Assembly (NCBI GenBank): GCA_017430945.1
Contig: JAFRMB010000066.1
Location: 1-9,815, forward strand
DNA: 9,815 nt
From: Clostridia bacterium
Lineage (GTDB): Bacteria; Bacillota_A; Clostridia; Christensenellales; Aristaeellaceae
Direction of reading: 5' to 3'
Below the pieces are notes generated by a model. The model saw only the letters and a program-made list of their open reading frames with translations. It ran no database searches and had not been told where the DNA came from. This document shows, in pieces, positions 1 to 5,855 of the stretch (its first letter is position 1; the number at the start of each line of letters is the position of its first letter). The position numbers and the translations under genes were made by a program.

Positions 1-601
1 CGTCCGAATCGAACAGGTCCGCCAGCGCGGCATCCACCTGAGGCTCGCCCATGCCGAACACGTGCAGGAAGCGGGACACGATGTGCGCGCCGCTGCGCCG
101 AGCGAGCCAGGGCGCGAGCGCCCCGTCGAACATGTCGCGCAGCTCGCGCGGCGGCCCGGGCAGCATGGCCACGGCCTTGCCGCCCGCCTCTACGATGCAG
201 CCGGGCGCGGTGCCGACTCGGTTGGGCAGTATGGTCGCGCCCTCCGGGAACAGGGCCTGGCGGCGCTGCGCGGCGTCCTCCGGGACGCGCCCGAGGAAGG
301 CCGCGATGCGATCGAGGCTCGCCGCGTCCTCGACGAGCGCAAGCCCGAAGTGCGCGGCGACCGCGTCGCGGGTCAAGTCGTCGCCGGTCGGGCCGAGCCC
401 GCCGGTGGTGATGACGATGTCCGCGCGCGCGAGCGCCTCGCCCAGCGCCGTCCGGATCCTGGCGGGGTTGTCGCCGACCGCCGTGTGGCGGTACAGCGAT
501 ATCCCGAGCTCGGACAGCCGCCGGGAGACGAACTGCGCGTCCGTGTTGGCGATCTGCCCCATCAGCAGCTCCGTGCCCACGGAGAGGATCTCTGCGATCA
601 T
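1..601 (-). CDS. cinA: CinA-family protein, N-terminal half (partial)
   Basis: Seen: 200 codons from ATG at 601 run off the left edge, so the C-terminal half is missing (the family is usually about 410 residues). The start has GGAGG five bases upstream. The visible part is the MoaB/MogA-like molybdopterin-binding fold typical of CinA: GTELL (9-13), the glycine-rich TTGGLGPTGDDLT (65-77), LPNRVGTAPG (125-134) and MLPGPPRE (146-153). Known of the family: the N-terminal domain (COG1058) has ADP-ribose/NAD-related pyrophosphatase activity; the C-terminal domain, not visible here, is usually a nicotinamide-mononucleotide deamidase in the pyridine nucleotide salvage cycle. The old name 'competence/damage-inducible' comes from co-transcription with recA in some bacteria. 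Inference: it lies 69 bp downstream of the YolD-like gene on the same strand and may be the distal gene of the polymerase operon. Whether the C-terminal domain exists cannot be told. Confidence 0.93.
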   Translation of the reverse strand, partial: MIAEILSVGTELLMGQIANTDAQFVSRRLSELGISLYRHTAVGDNPARIRTALGEALARADIVITTGGLGPTGDDLTRDAVAAHFGLALVEDAASLDRIAAFLGRVPEDAAQRRQALFPEGATILPNRVGTAPGCIVEAGGKAVAMLPGPPRELRDMFDGALAPWLARRSGAHIVSRFLHVFGMGEPQVDAALADLFDSD

Positions 602-615
602 GATTGCCTCCGATC

Positions 616-636
616 CGCGCCGCCCGGGGCGGCGCG
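616..636. repeat. GC-only inverted repeat between the yolD-like gene and cinA
   Basis: A nearly perfect dyad made only of G and C (nine or ten potential base pairs, tiny loop) lies in the 69-bp gap just upstream of the cinA Shine-Dalgarno. No T-run follows on the minus strand, so it is not a classic intrinsic terminator. It could mark an RNA processing point or reduce read-through into cinA, or be a by-product of high GC. Confidence 0.45.
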
Positions 637-670
637 CCGATGCTCGCGGGGGCGCGCGCCGGCCGGGCGG

Positions 671-1126
671 TCAGGTGAGCCCCAGCCGGTCGAACAGCGC
701 GCTCTCGACGCCGATGATGTCGTCCAGCTCCAGCGTCATGCCGTCCTCCAGCTGCAGCGTGCCCAGCTCCGGCTGCAGGCGGCGCACCACGCCGAGCGCG
801 GTCTCGTAGCGCCCGCCGGCCTTGAGCCGGTCGGGGATGAAGTGGATGACGGACACCTCCGGCCGCTCGTCAAGGTGTTCGGCCAGCGCGCGCATGCGCC
901 GGTCCAGCGACTCCCGCTCGGCCTCGCCGAGTTCGATGCGCTGGTCGGTGCGCCGCTGGGCCTCCTCGATGGCCGAGCCGTAGCCCGTCAGCGCCGCGAA
1001 GGGCGCGAACTGCGCCGCCCGTTCGCGGCTCGACATGCGCGGGCGGGTGGGGGAGACGTGCCGGGGCAGGTCCAGCAGGTCGTCGTAGCGGTGCGGATCG
1101 TCCCGATCCGCGTCTGGAACGCGCAT
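671..1126 (-). CDS. YolD-like protein (Y-family polymerase partner)
   Basis: A 151-residue protein starting at ATG 1126, with GGGAGGG six bases upstream. It begins 17 bp after the polymerase stop codon, so the two are surely co-transcribed. Seen: residues 31-50 contain the family signature, SSRERAAQFAPFAALTGY, followed by a Glu/Arg-rich helical stretch and a beta-rich C-terminal part (VSVIHFIPDRLK, then LQLEDGMTLELDDIIGVE). Known: YolD-like proteins are small and usually encoded beside UvrX/YqjW/UmuC-type polymerases in Firmicutes and their phages and plasmids, often called UmuD-like partners. Their biochemical role is poorly settled and they lack the UmuD protease residues. Inference: it modulates the upstream polymerase. 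An in-frame ORF extends far upstream of 1126, but that part overlaps the polymerase in another frame and is not coding. Confidence 0.9.
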   Translation of the reverse strand: MRVPDADRDDPHRYDDLLDLPRHVSPTRPRMSSRERAAQFAPFAALTGYGSAIEEAQRRTDQRIELGEAERESLDRRMRALAEHLDERPEVSVIHFIPDRLKAGGRYETALGVVRRLQPELGTLQLEDGMTLELDDIIGVESALFDRLGLT

Positions 1127-1143
1127 GATATACCCTCCCGTGG

Positions 1144-2679
1144 CTATGCCTTGTGCCCGCCGATCTGGTCGTTCCGCAGGCGCGCGGTGGCGCCCTCCTC
1201 CAGGTCCATGCCGCGCAGGATCGCGTTCTTGCCGTACTTGTCCTTGATGGCCAGTACGACCTCCTGCTGCCGACGCTCCTTTGCGCGCTGAGCGTCCGCC
1301 TCGGCCTGGCGGCGCTCCTCGGCAGCGTAGTCGGTGAACATGTCCAGCTGCACGGCGGCGCTCTGCTGCCGTCTGGCCGCCTCGTCCTCGTCGATCACGT
1401 GGTTGGCGACCACATAGATCCTGCGGACGAGCAGCGCGGGGTCCACGATGCGGTCGAACAGCGCGAGCATGGCCCCGGTGATCTGCCGCGATGAGGAGGT
1501 GGGCGCGGGGAGGTTCTCGCTGCCGTGCGCGTGCTGGGGCACCTCGCGGCCGTAGAAGTCGGTCATGGTCGCCCCGCGGTAGCGCGGCCGGCCGTCTCCG
1601 CCCTGGAGGTTGACGGCGTCGTAGCACACGGTGAGCACCACCTGGTCGCACACGAGCTTCTTCGCCACCATGGCCAGCGCCAGCTGGTCGGTCATCTCGC
1701 GCACCACGAGCCGCGCCTTGTCCGCGGGATAGGGCTGCTGGAGCACCTGGCCCTCGCTCAGGCTGCTGGACTCGGGCCGGTAGGCCTTGATGTCCGCGAT
1801 GGTGCAGCCCTCCCAGCCCCAGGCGTGGTCGATCAGCAGCTCGGCGTTCACGCCGAACAGCCGGTAGAGCAGGTCCTCGTTGTAGTAGTCCGACTTCCCA
1901 CCCGCAGAGCAGCGGGCGATGTCGCCCATCGTGTAGAGCCCCTCGGCCTCGAGCCTGCGGGCGGTGCCGCGGCCCACGCGCCAGAAGTCCGTCAGCGGCC
2001 GGTGCGTCCACATCGTGCGCCGGTAGCCGGCCTCATCGAGCTCGGCGATGCGCACGCCGTCCTTGTCCGCGGGGATGCGCTTGGCCACGATGTCCATCGC
2101 GATCTTGCAAAGGTACAGGTTCGTGCCGATGCCCGCCGTGGCGGTGATGCCGGTGGTGTAGAGCACCTCGTCGATGATGCGGCGGGTGAGCTGGCGGGCG
2201 GTCAGGCCGGAATTCTTGAGATAGTGGGTGACATCCATGAACACCTCGTCGATCGAGTACACGTGGATGTCCTCCGGCGCGACGAAGCGGGTGTAGATGT
2301 CGTAGATGCGGGTGCTCGTCGCCATGTACAGCGCCATGCGCGGCGGAGCCACCAGGTAATCCACCGCCAGGGCGGGATCGGCCTGCAGCGCGGTATCGTC
2401 CCACGACTTGCCCGCAAGAACGCCGCCGGGAGCGGCCCTGCGGCGCTCCCGGTTGATCTGACGGACCTTCTCGACCACCTCGAACAGCCGCGGCCGGCCC
2501 GGCACGCCCCGCGCCTTCAGCGAGGGGGTGACCGCCAGGCAGATGGTCTTTTCGGTGCGGCTCTCGTCCGCCACCACGAGGTTCGTGGTCAGCGGGTCCA
2601 GGCCCCGGGCGCGGCACTCCACCGAGGCGTAGAAGGACTTGAGGTCGATGGCGATGTACTGCCGCCCGGGCGCGCTCAT
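1144..2679 (-). CDS. Y-family DNA polymerase (UmuC/DinB-like, translesion synthesis)
   Basis: A 511-residue error-prone polymerase that copies damaged template DNA. Seen in order: N-terminal palm motif YIAIDLKSFYASVE with metal-binding Asp12 and Tyr17 at the steric-gate position (Tyr as in UmuC, Phe in DinB); YSIDEVF with catalytic Asp144-Glu145; helix-hairpin-helix thumb about 231-256 (DFWRVGRGTARRLEAEGL); little-finger region about 300-430; QLDMF at 444-448, a good beta-clamp-binding pentapeptide; a charged helical stretch 452-475; and a terminal segment (KYGKNAILRG, then ATARLRNDQIGGHKA) that I recognise from clostridial members. The start is fixed by the N-terminal motif; ATG 2679-2677 overlaps the upstream TGA (2678-2676) and has no visible Shine-Dalgarno, so translation probably depends on termination-reinitiation. 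The YolD-like gene follows by 17 bp. No convincing LexA box was found in front of it. Confidence 0.96.
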   Translation of the reverse strand: MSAPGRQYIAIDLKSFYASVECRARGLDPLTTNLVVADESRTEKTICLAVTPSLKARGVPGRPRLFEVVEKVRQINRERRRAAPGGVLAGKSWDDTALQADPALAVDYLVAPPRMALYMATSTRIYDIYTRFVAPEDIHVYSIDEVFMDVTHYLKNSGLTARQLTRRIIDEVLYTTGITATAGIGTNLYLCKIAMDIVAKRIPADKDGVRIAELDEAGYRRTMWTHRPLTDFWRVGRGTARRLEAEGLYTMGDIARCSAGGKSDYYNEDLLYRLFGVNAELLIDHAWGWEGCTIADIKAYRPESSSLSEGQVLQQPYPADKARLVVREMTDQLALAMVAKKLVCDQVVLTVCYDAVNLQGGDGRPRYRGATMTDFYGREVPQHAHGSENLPAPTSSSRQITGAMLALFDRIVDPALLVRRIYVVANHVIDEDEAARRQQSAAVQLDMFTDYAAEERRQAEADAQRAKERRQQEVVLAIKDKYGKNAILRGMDLEEGATARLRNDQIGGHKA

Positions 2680-5669
2680 GACTCGGGATCAAGGAAGAAG
2701 TGCGGTACTTTGTGTGCATCGGCCCACGCGGCGGCGGTCCCGCCGTTCGGGCAGCAGAACGTCAGATCCGGGCACTCAGTCGGCTTGCCGTTCGCGTCAA
2801 AGCTGCCGAAGGCGGCGTCGTCGATCGCAGCCACGTCCTCAGGCATCCACACGAGCCGCAGGCCCGCGCAGCCCGCGAAGGCGTTCGCGCCGATCGCCGT
2901 CTGGCCGTTCGGTACGAGGACCTCCTCGATCGATTCGTCGTCCGCGAAGGCGGATCCGCCGATCGCCGTCATGCCGTCCGGCAGCCGGAAGGCGCCCGCG
3001 CCGGTGGCGAACACGCGGACATTGACGGTGTCCGCTTCTCCGCTTCCGTTCGCGCGGATCCCGAACGTGGTCAGACCGGGCTGCTTCGGCGTGAACCGTA
3101 TAACGCCGTTCGCGCCTTCATAGATCGGGTCCGTCCCGTCGTAGGCATTGGGACCGAACACGGTGACGACATAACTGTCGCCTTCGGGGATGTATCCGAT
3201 GTGCATGGCCGCCTGTATGTCCAAAGGCACGTCCAGCTCGCCGCAGTAGCGGTCCGGCGCTGTGTAAGCCACGGGGAAGTCGATCCCGAGTTTTGCGCCG
3301 GCAAGGCCGGTCCCGCGCTGGACGGTCACGGCTTCGGGCAGCCTGGTGTAGGTCGCCTTGTTCGTTTCGGGATCGAGGACCGCGCCGACGAATTCGATCC
3401 CGGACAAGCCGTCAAAGCATTGGACGACGGGCGCGACATCGGCCACATAGCGACCGCCGATCAGCTCGATCGACACGGATCCCGCGCCGGGGATGGTCTG
3501 GCCGGACAGATCCACGTCATCGGCAGCCAGGTCTTCAAAGCCGGACAGGTCGAGCGCCGTCAGGTGGTTGTCGGAGGCGTCGAGGCTCTGAAGGCGGCTG
3601 AAGTATTCAAGGCCCGTCAGATCCGCGATGCCCAGGCCGGACACATCCATATCGGTCACGGCGGCGGCTTCAGCGTCGCTGAGCACCGCATTACCGTCGT
3701 CGACGTATTCCAGCACCCACGCCAGGAATGCCGCGTCCGGGAAGTGATCTTCATCGATCGCCGCCACGACGACCGGGGTGTAAGCGACGCCGCAGGTGAC
3801 ATCCATGAGGACATCTTCCAGCCCGGTGTCATAGTACCAGGTGATGGCGTCGGGCAGGAAGTCGTAGATCAGCGTGCAGGTCGCCTCGTCGAAATCCGCG
3901 TCATCGGGCAGGACGGTGCGTTCAAGGTCCAGGGAAAGGCTCGAAAGATCCGCGGCATAGCTTCCGTCTGCGTAGACCACGGTCACGGAGTCATCGATGG
4001 TCTGGCCGGACAGATCCACGTCATCGGCAGCCAGGTCTTCAAAGCCGGACAGGTCGAGCGCCGTCAGGTGGTTGTCGGAGGCGTCGAGGCTCTGAAGGCG
4101 GCTGAAGTATCCAAGACCCGTCAGATCCGCGATGGCCAGGCCGGACACATCCATATCGGTCATGGCACAGATCTCCGCGTAGCTGAGCTCGCCGTAACCC
4201 TCATCGCCTTCGTTGTCGAGGTCGGCGTTCTGAAGCACCCATGTGCGGAAGAAGTCGTCCGGGAAGTTCGTTTCGTCGATGGAGACGGACGGGCGTACCG
4301 CCCCGGCGTAGTCCGTGGCGGACAGGGTCAGCTCCGCCGGGGAGAAGGGGAGGTCGTCATCGTAGACAAACGAGACGGCGGCGCCGTCGCAGTCGAACAC
4401 GTAACCCCCGGCGACGCTGTTGTCGACCTCGTGCTCCTCCTCGACGACGGTGCCGTCGGAGGACGTCCCGGTCCTGATGATGACGCTGCTGTACGGGGCA
4501 TGGCCCTTCAGGAACAGCAGGTCGGGGTGGCCGATGCTGCTGCTGTCGCAGTTGGTGACGTCGATCAGGTAGTTCTCGCCGTCGTCCATGTGCGCGATGT
4601 TCCACATGTGTCTTCCTGCGCCGGTAGCGCCCACCATATCGCCGGTGACGGTGATGACGGTGATGGCGTCGTCGTCAAAGTCGGTGAGGTCGCACAGGTA
4701 CTGAAAGGCCTTGGAGTAGCCCTCGCAGACCACCTGGGTATCCGCATCGCCGTCGAACACCCACACCAGCTGCCAGGGGTCGCCGTAGGGCGTATCGTCG
4801 TCGTCGGCAGCCTCATGGTTGTAGGAAGTCCGATCGCAGATGGTGTCCTTGTAGCCGGTCAGCTTGTCCAGGTCGCTCGCGTTCGCATATTGGGTGACGA
4901 TGGCCTGGGCGTTATCGGCGGCGGCGGTGACGGCCTGGCCCAGGCTGGTATCCATCGTGAAGCTGACGTCTTTTTTAAACGTCTCATTGTAAGCAAAGCT
5001 GTTTTCGGCAGCATAATCCCGTGAGACGCACAGGTAGAAGGACAGGGATCCATTAACGATGAGGATCAATTCATCGTCATCGTCATAATCAACGTCCAAG
5101 CCGGATGGGGCCACGGAATAGCCGCCGGTTTTTGTGGGGTCGAACCAGTACATTTCATAGGGCAGATCGTGACGCAGTGCTTTGACGACTGCTTTAAAAT
5201 CGTAAGTCTGCTGTGCAAATATGAAATCGATGGCAGCCTGGTTCCATTCACCGCTCTCATAATCGTAGAGGGAATCGACGCCTGCATCCGCCGCAGTATA
5301 AGAGAGCTTGTCGAGGACATCTTCCACGGGTATCAGAAACTCGGTGGACGCCCGCTCGCCTTTGGCCACCTTGATGATCTCAGGCCGCATCCAATCGTAG
5401 ATCCTCTTCTCCAGTCCCCCCAGATCCTCGCCCAGGTTCCTGGGGGTCAGCAGGGGCAGGTCGTCGTCGGTGCCGGGCATGCGGCTGGCGATGTAGCCGG
5501 CGGCAAGGTCCACGCCCGCGAAGGGATCGTCTTCGATGAAGACGGCCTCGGACGAAGCGGTGAACGTCGCCTCGACCGGCGCGCAGAGGCCCGCCGGCGC
5601 AAGGATCAGCGTGAGCGCCAGCAGCGCTGCGGCGCACAGGACCGCATGGAAGGATCGAACGCGTGTCAT
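2676..5669 (-). CDS. Secreted transglutaminase-like / leucine-rich repeat surface protein
   Basis: A 997-residue acidic protein. I chose ATG 5669 because GGAGG lies eight bases upstream and a signal peptide follows at once (RVRS, then a hydrophobic run to about Ala30); an in-frame ATG at 5738 sits in the promoter -35 element and is not a start. Domains seen: a unique, Asp-rich N-terminal region (31-260); a transglutaminase-like region about 270-375 with candidate triad Cys315 (VVCEGYSKAF), His354 (GRHMWNIAH) and Asp370 (NYLIDVTNCD); two modules opening IDE.(N/H)FPD..F..WVL (464 and 638), each with an LRR core such as LQSLDASDNHLTALDLSG; and a BspA-like LRR_5 C-terminus (895-990: LPDGMTAIGGSAFA, AIGANAFAGCAGL, GGTAAAWADAHKVPHFF). 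No LPXTG, SLH domain or C-terminal membrane anchor is visible, so it may be released. Inference: protein or peptide binding, with crosslinking, deamidation or proteolysis by the Cys triad. Specific function unknown. Confidence 0.85.
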   Translation of the reverse strand: MTRVRSFHAVLCAAALLALTLILAPAGLCAPVEATFTASSEAVFIEDDPFAGVDLAAGYIASRMPGTDDDLPLLTPRNLGEDLGGLEKRIYDWMRPEIIKVAKGERASTEFLIPVEDVLDKLSYTAADAGVDSLYDYESGEWNQAAIDFIFAQQTYDFKAVVKALRHDLPYEMYWFDPTKTGGYSVAPSGLDVDYDDDDELILIVNGSLSFYLCVSRDYAAENSFAYNETFKKDVSFTMDTSLGQAVTAAADNAQAIVTQYANASDLDKLTGYKDTICDRTSYNHEAADDDDTPYGDPWQLVWVFDGDADTQVVCEGYSKAFQYLCDLTDFDDDAITVITVTGDMVGATGAGRHMWNIAHMDDGENYLIDVTNCDSSSIGHPDLLFLKGHAPYSSVIIRTGTSSDGTVVEEEHEVDNSVAGGYVFDCDGAAVSFVYDDDLPFSPAELTLSATDYAGAVRPSVSIDETNFPDDFFRTWVLQNADLDNEGDEGYGELSYAEICAMTDMDVSGLAIADLTGLGYFSRLQSLDASDNHLTALDLSGFEDLAADDVDLSGQTIDDSVTVVYADGSYAADLSSLSLDLERTVLPDDADFDEATCTLIYDFLPDAITWYYDTGLEDVLMDVTCGVAYTPVVVAAIDEDHFPDAAFLAWVLEYVDDGNAVLSDAEAAAVTDMDVSGLGIADLTGLEYFSRLQSLDASDNHLTALDLSGFEDLAADDVDLSGQTIPGAGSVSIELIGGRYVADVAPVVQCFDGLSGIEFVGAVLDPETNKATYTRLPEAVTVQRGTGLAGAKLGIDFPVAYTAPDRYCGELDVPLDIQAAMHIGYIPEGDSYVVTVFGPNAYDGTDPIYEGANGVIRFTPKQPGLTTFGIRANGSGEADTVNVRVFATGAGAFRLPDGMTAIGGSAFADDESIEEVLVPNGQTAIGANAFAGCAGLRLVWMPEDVAAIDDAAFGSFDANGKPTECPDLTFCCPNGGTAAAWADAHKVPHFFLDPES
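3492..3658. repeat. Intragenic direct repeat, copy B (LRR core)
   Basis: A 167-bp stretch inside the secreted-protein gene that matches 3996-4162 with only three mismatches by my reading. The offset of 504 bp is exactly 168 codons, so the copies are in frame. It encodes residues about 672-726 (TDMDVSGLGIADLTGLEYFS through DLSGQTI). The flanking halves of the two modules are clearly diverged, so the core is younger or has been homogenised by gene conversion. Confidence 0.95.
3996..4162. repeat. Intragenic direct repeat, copy A (LRR core)
   Basis: Partner of the repeat at 3492-3658, encoding residues about 504-558. The three differences give one silent Gly codon change and two replacements (Gly to Glu in LGYF/LEYF, Ala to Gly in LAIA/LGIA). 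Recombination between the copies would remove or add 168 codons without shifting the frame. Confidence 0.95.
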
Positions 5670-5677
5670 AAAGGGCA

Positions 5678-5682
5678 CCTCC
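5678..5682 (-). promoter_or_regulatory. Shine-Dalgarno that sets the start of the secreted-protein gene
   Basis: GGAGG on the minus strand, eight bases before ATG 5669, decides against the upstream in-frame ATG. It lies inside a small dyad (CCTCCGGGAGG), so partial sequestration in a leader hairpin is possible but the stem is short. Confidence 0.8.
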
Positions 5683-5709
5683 CGGAGGATCGCATATTTT
5701 ATCATTCTT

Positions 5710-5738
5710 ATTATAGAGTGTGGGATGGACGGTGTCAA
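5710..5738 (-). promoter_or_regulatory. Perfect consensus sigma-A promoter of the secreted protein-polymerase operon
   Basis: On the minus strand, TTGACA (5738-5733), a spacer of exactly 17 bases and TATAAT (5715-5710) match the housekeeping consensus in all twelve positions. The expected transcript start is near 5703, giving a leader of about 35 bases with the GGAGG in it. No other good promoter is apparent upstream of the polymerase, so this probably also drives the polymerase and YolD-like genes. Confidence 0.88.
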
Positions 5739-5742
5739 GGAA

Positions 5743-5797
5743 CGCGGCGATTTTTGCTTGCATCCGTCGTCGCGGCGATTTTTGCTTGCATCCGTCG
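5743..5797. repeat. 28-bp tandem direct repeat between divergent promoters
   Basis: A 27-bp sequence starting CGCGGCGATTTTTGC and ending ATCCGTCG occurs at 5743-5769 and again, identically, at 5771-5797, giving a 28-bp period. A GCGATT at 5798-5803 could be the remnant of a third unit. The repeats fill the space between the -35 elements of the two divergent promoters and the second copy covers the -35 of the dehydrogenase promoter. The unit has no strong internal dyad. It may be a pair of regulator sites or a simple replication-slippage duplication. Confidence 0.9.
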
Positions 5798-5814
5798 GCG
5801 ATTGCCTCTATAAT
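5786..5814 (+). promoter_or_regulatory. Probable promoter of the hydroxyacid dehydrogenase gene
   Basis: TATAAT at 5809-5814 is a perfect -10 element. The best-placed -35 is TTGCAT at 5786-5791, 17 bases upstream and only half-matching, so the promoter may need an activator or be weak. The transcript would start near 5821, about 35 bases before the start codon. Confidence 0.68.
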
Positions 5815-5843
5815 GGAAGCAGCATCGACCAAACAGGACTTAT

Positions 5844-5848
5844 GGAGG
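5844..5848 (+). promoter_or_regulatory. Shine-Dalgarno that decides the dehydrogenase start
   Basis: GGAGG here sits one base from ATG 5850, which is too close, but seven bases from ATG 5856. The second ATG is therefore the better start. Confidence 0.75.
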
Positions 5849-5855
5849 GATGACG

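Noticed and set aside
62..1291. Long plus-strand open frame over cinA, the yolD-like gene and the polymerase end
   Set aside because: Arg/Ala-rich low-complexity translation spanning three well-supported minus-strand genes; a high-GC shadow.
2744..2761. GTTC-N8-GAAC dyad shortly upstream of the polymerase start
   Set aside because: Half-sites are in the wrong orientation and spacing for a LexA box, and the bases encode conserved-looking BspA-type C-terminal residues.
2700..5024. 774-codon open frame on the plus strand opposite the secreted-protein gene
   Set aside because: No ribosome binding site and no recognisable domain, and the frame mirrors codon bias of the minus-strand gene, which has a signal peptide, domains and promoter.
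5656..5669. LexA/SOS-box-like CGAACGCGTGTCAT at the start of the secreted-protein gene
   Set aside because: Only the left half matches the Gram-positive CGAACRNRYGTTYC consensus; the right half lacks GTTC. A genome-wide LexA motif scan would settle it.
5670..5738. Longer N-terminus for the secreted protein from ATG 5738
   Set aside because: It would start inside the -35 element, before the expected transcript start, and would put 23 polar residues before a typical signal peptide; ATG 5669 has a well-spaced GGAGG.
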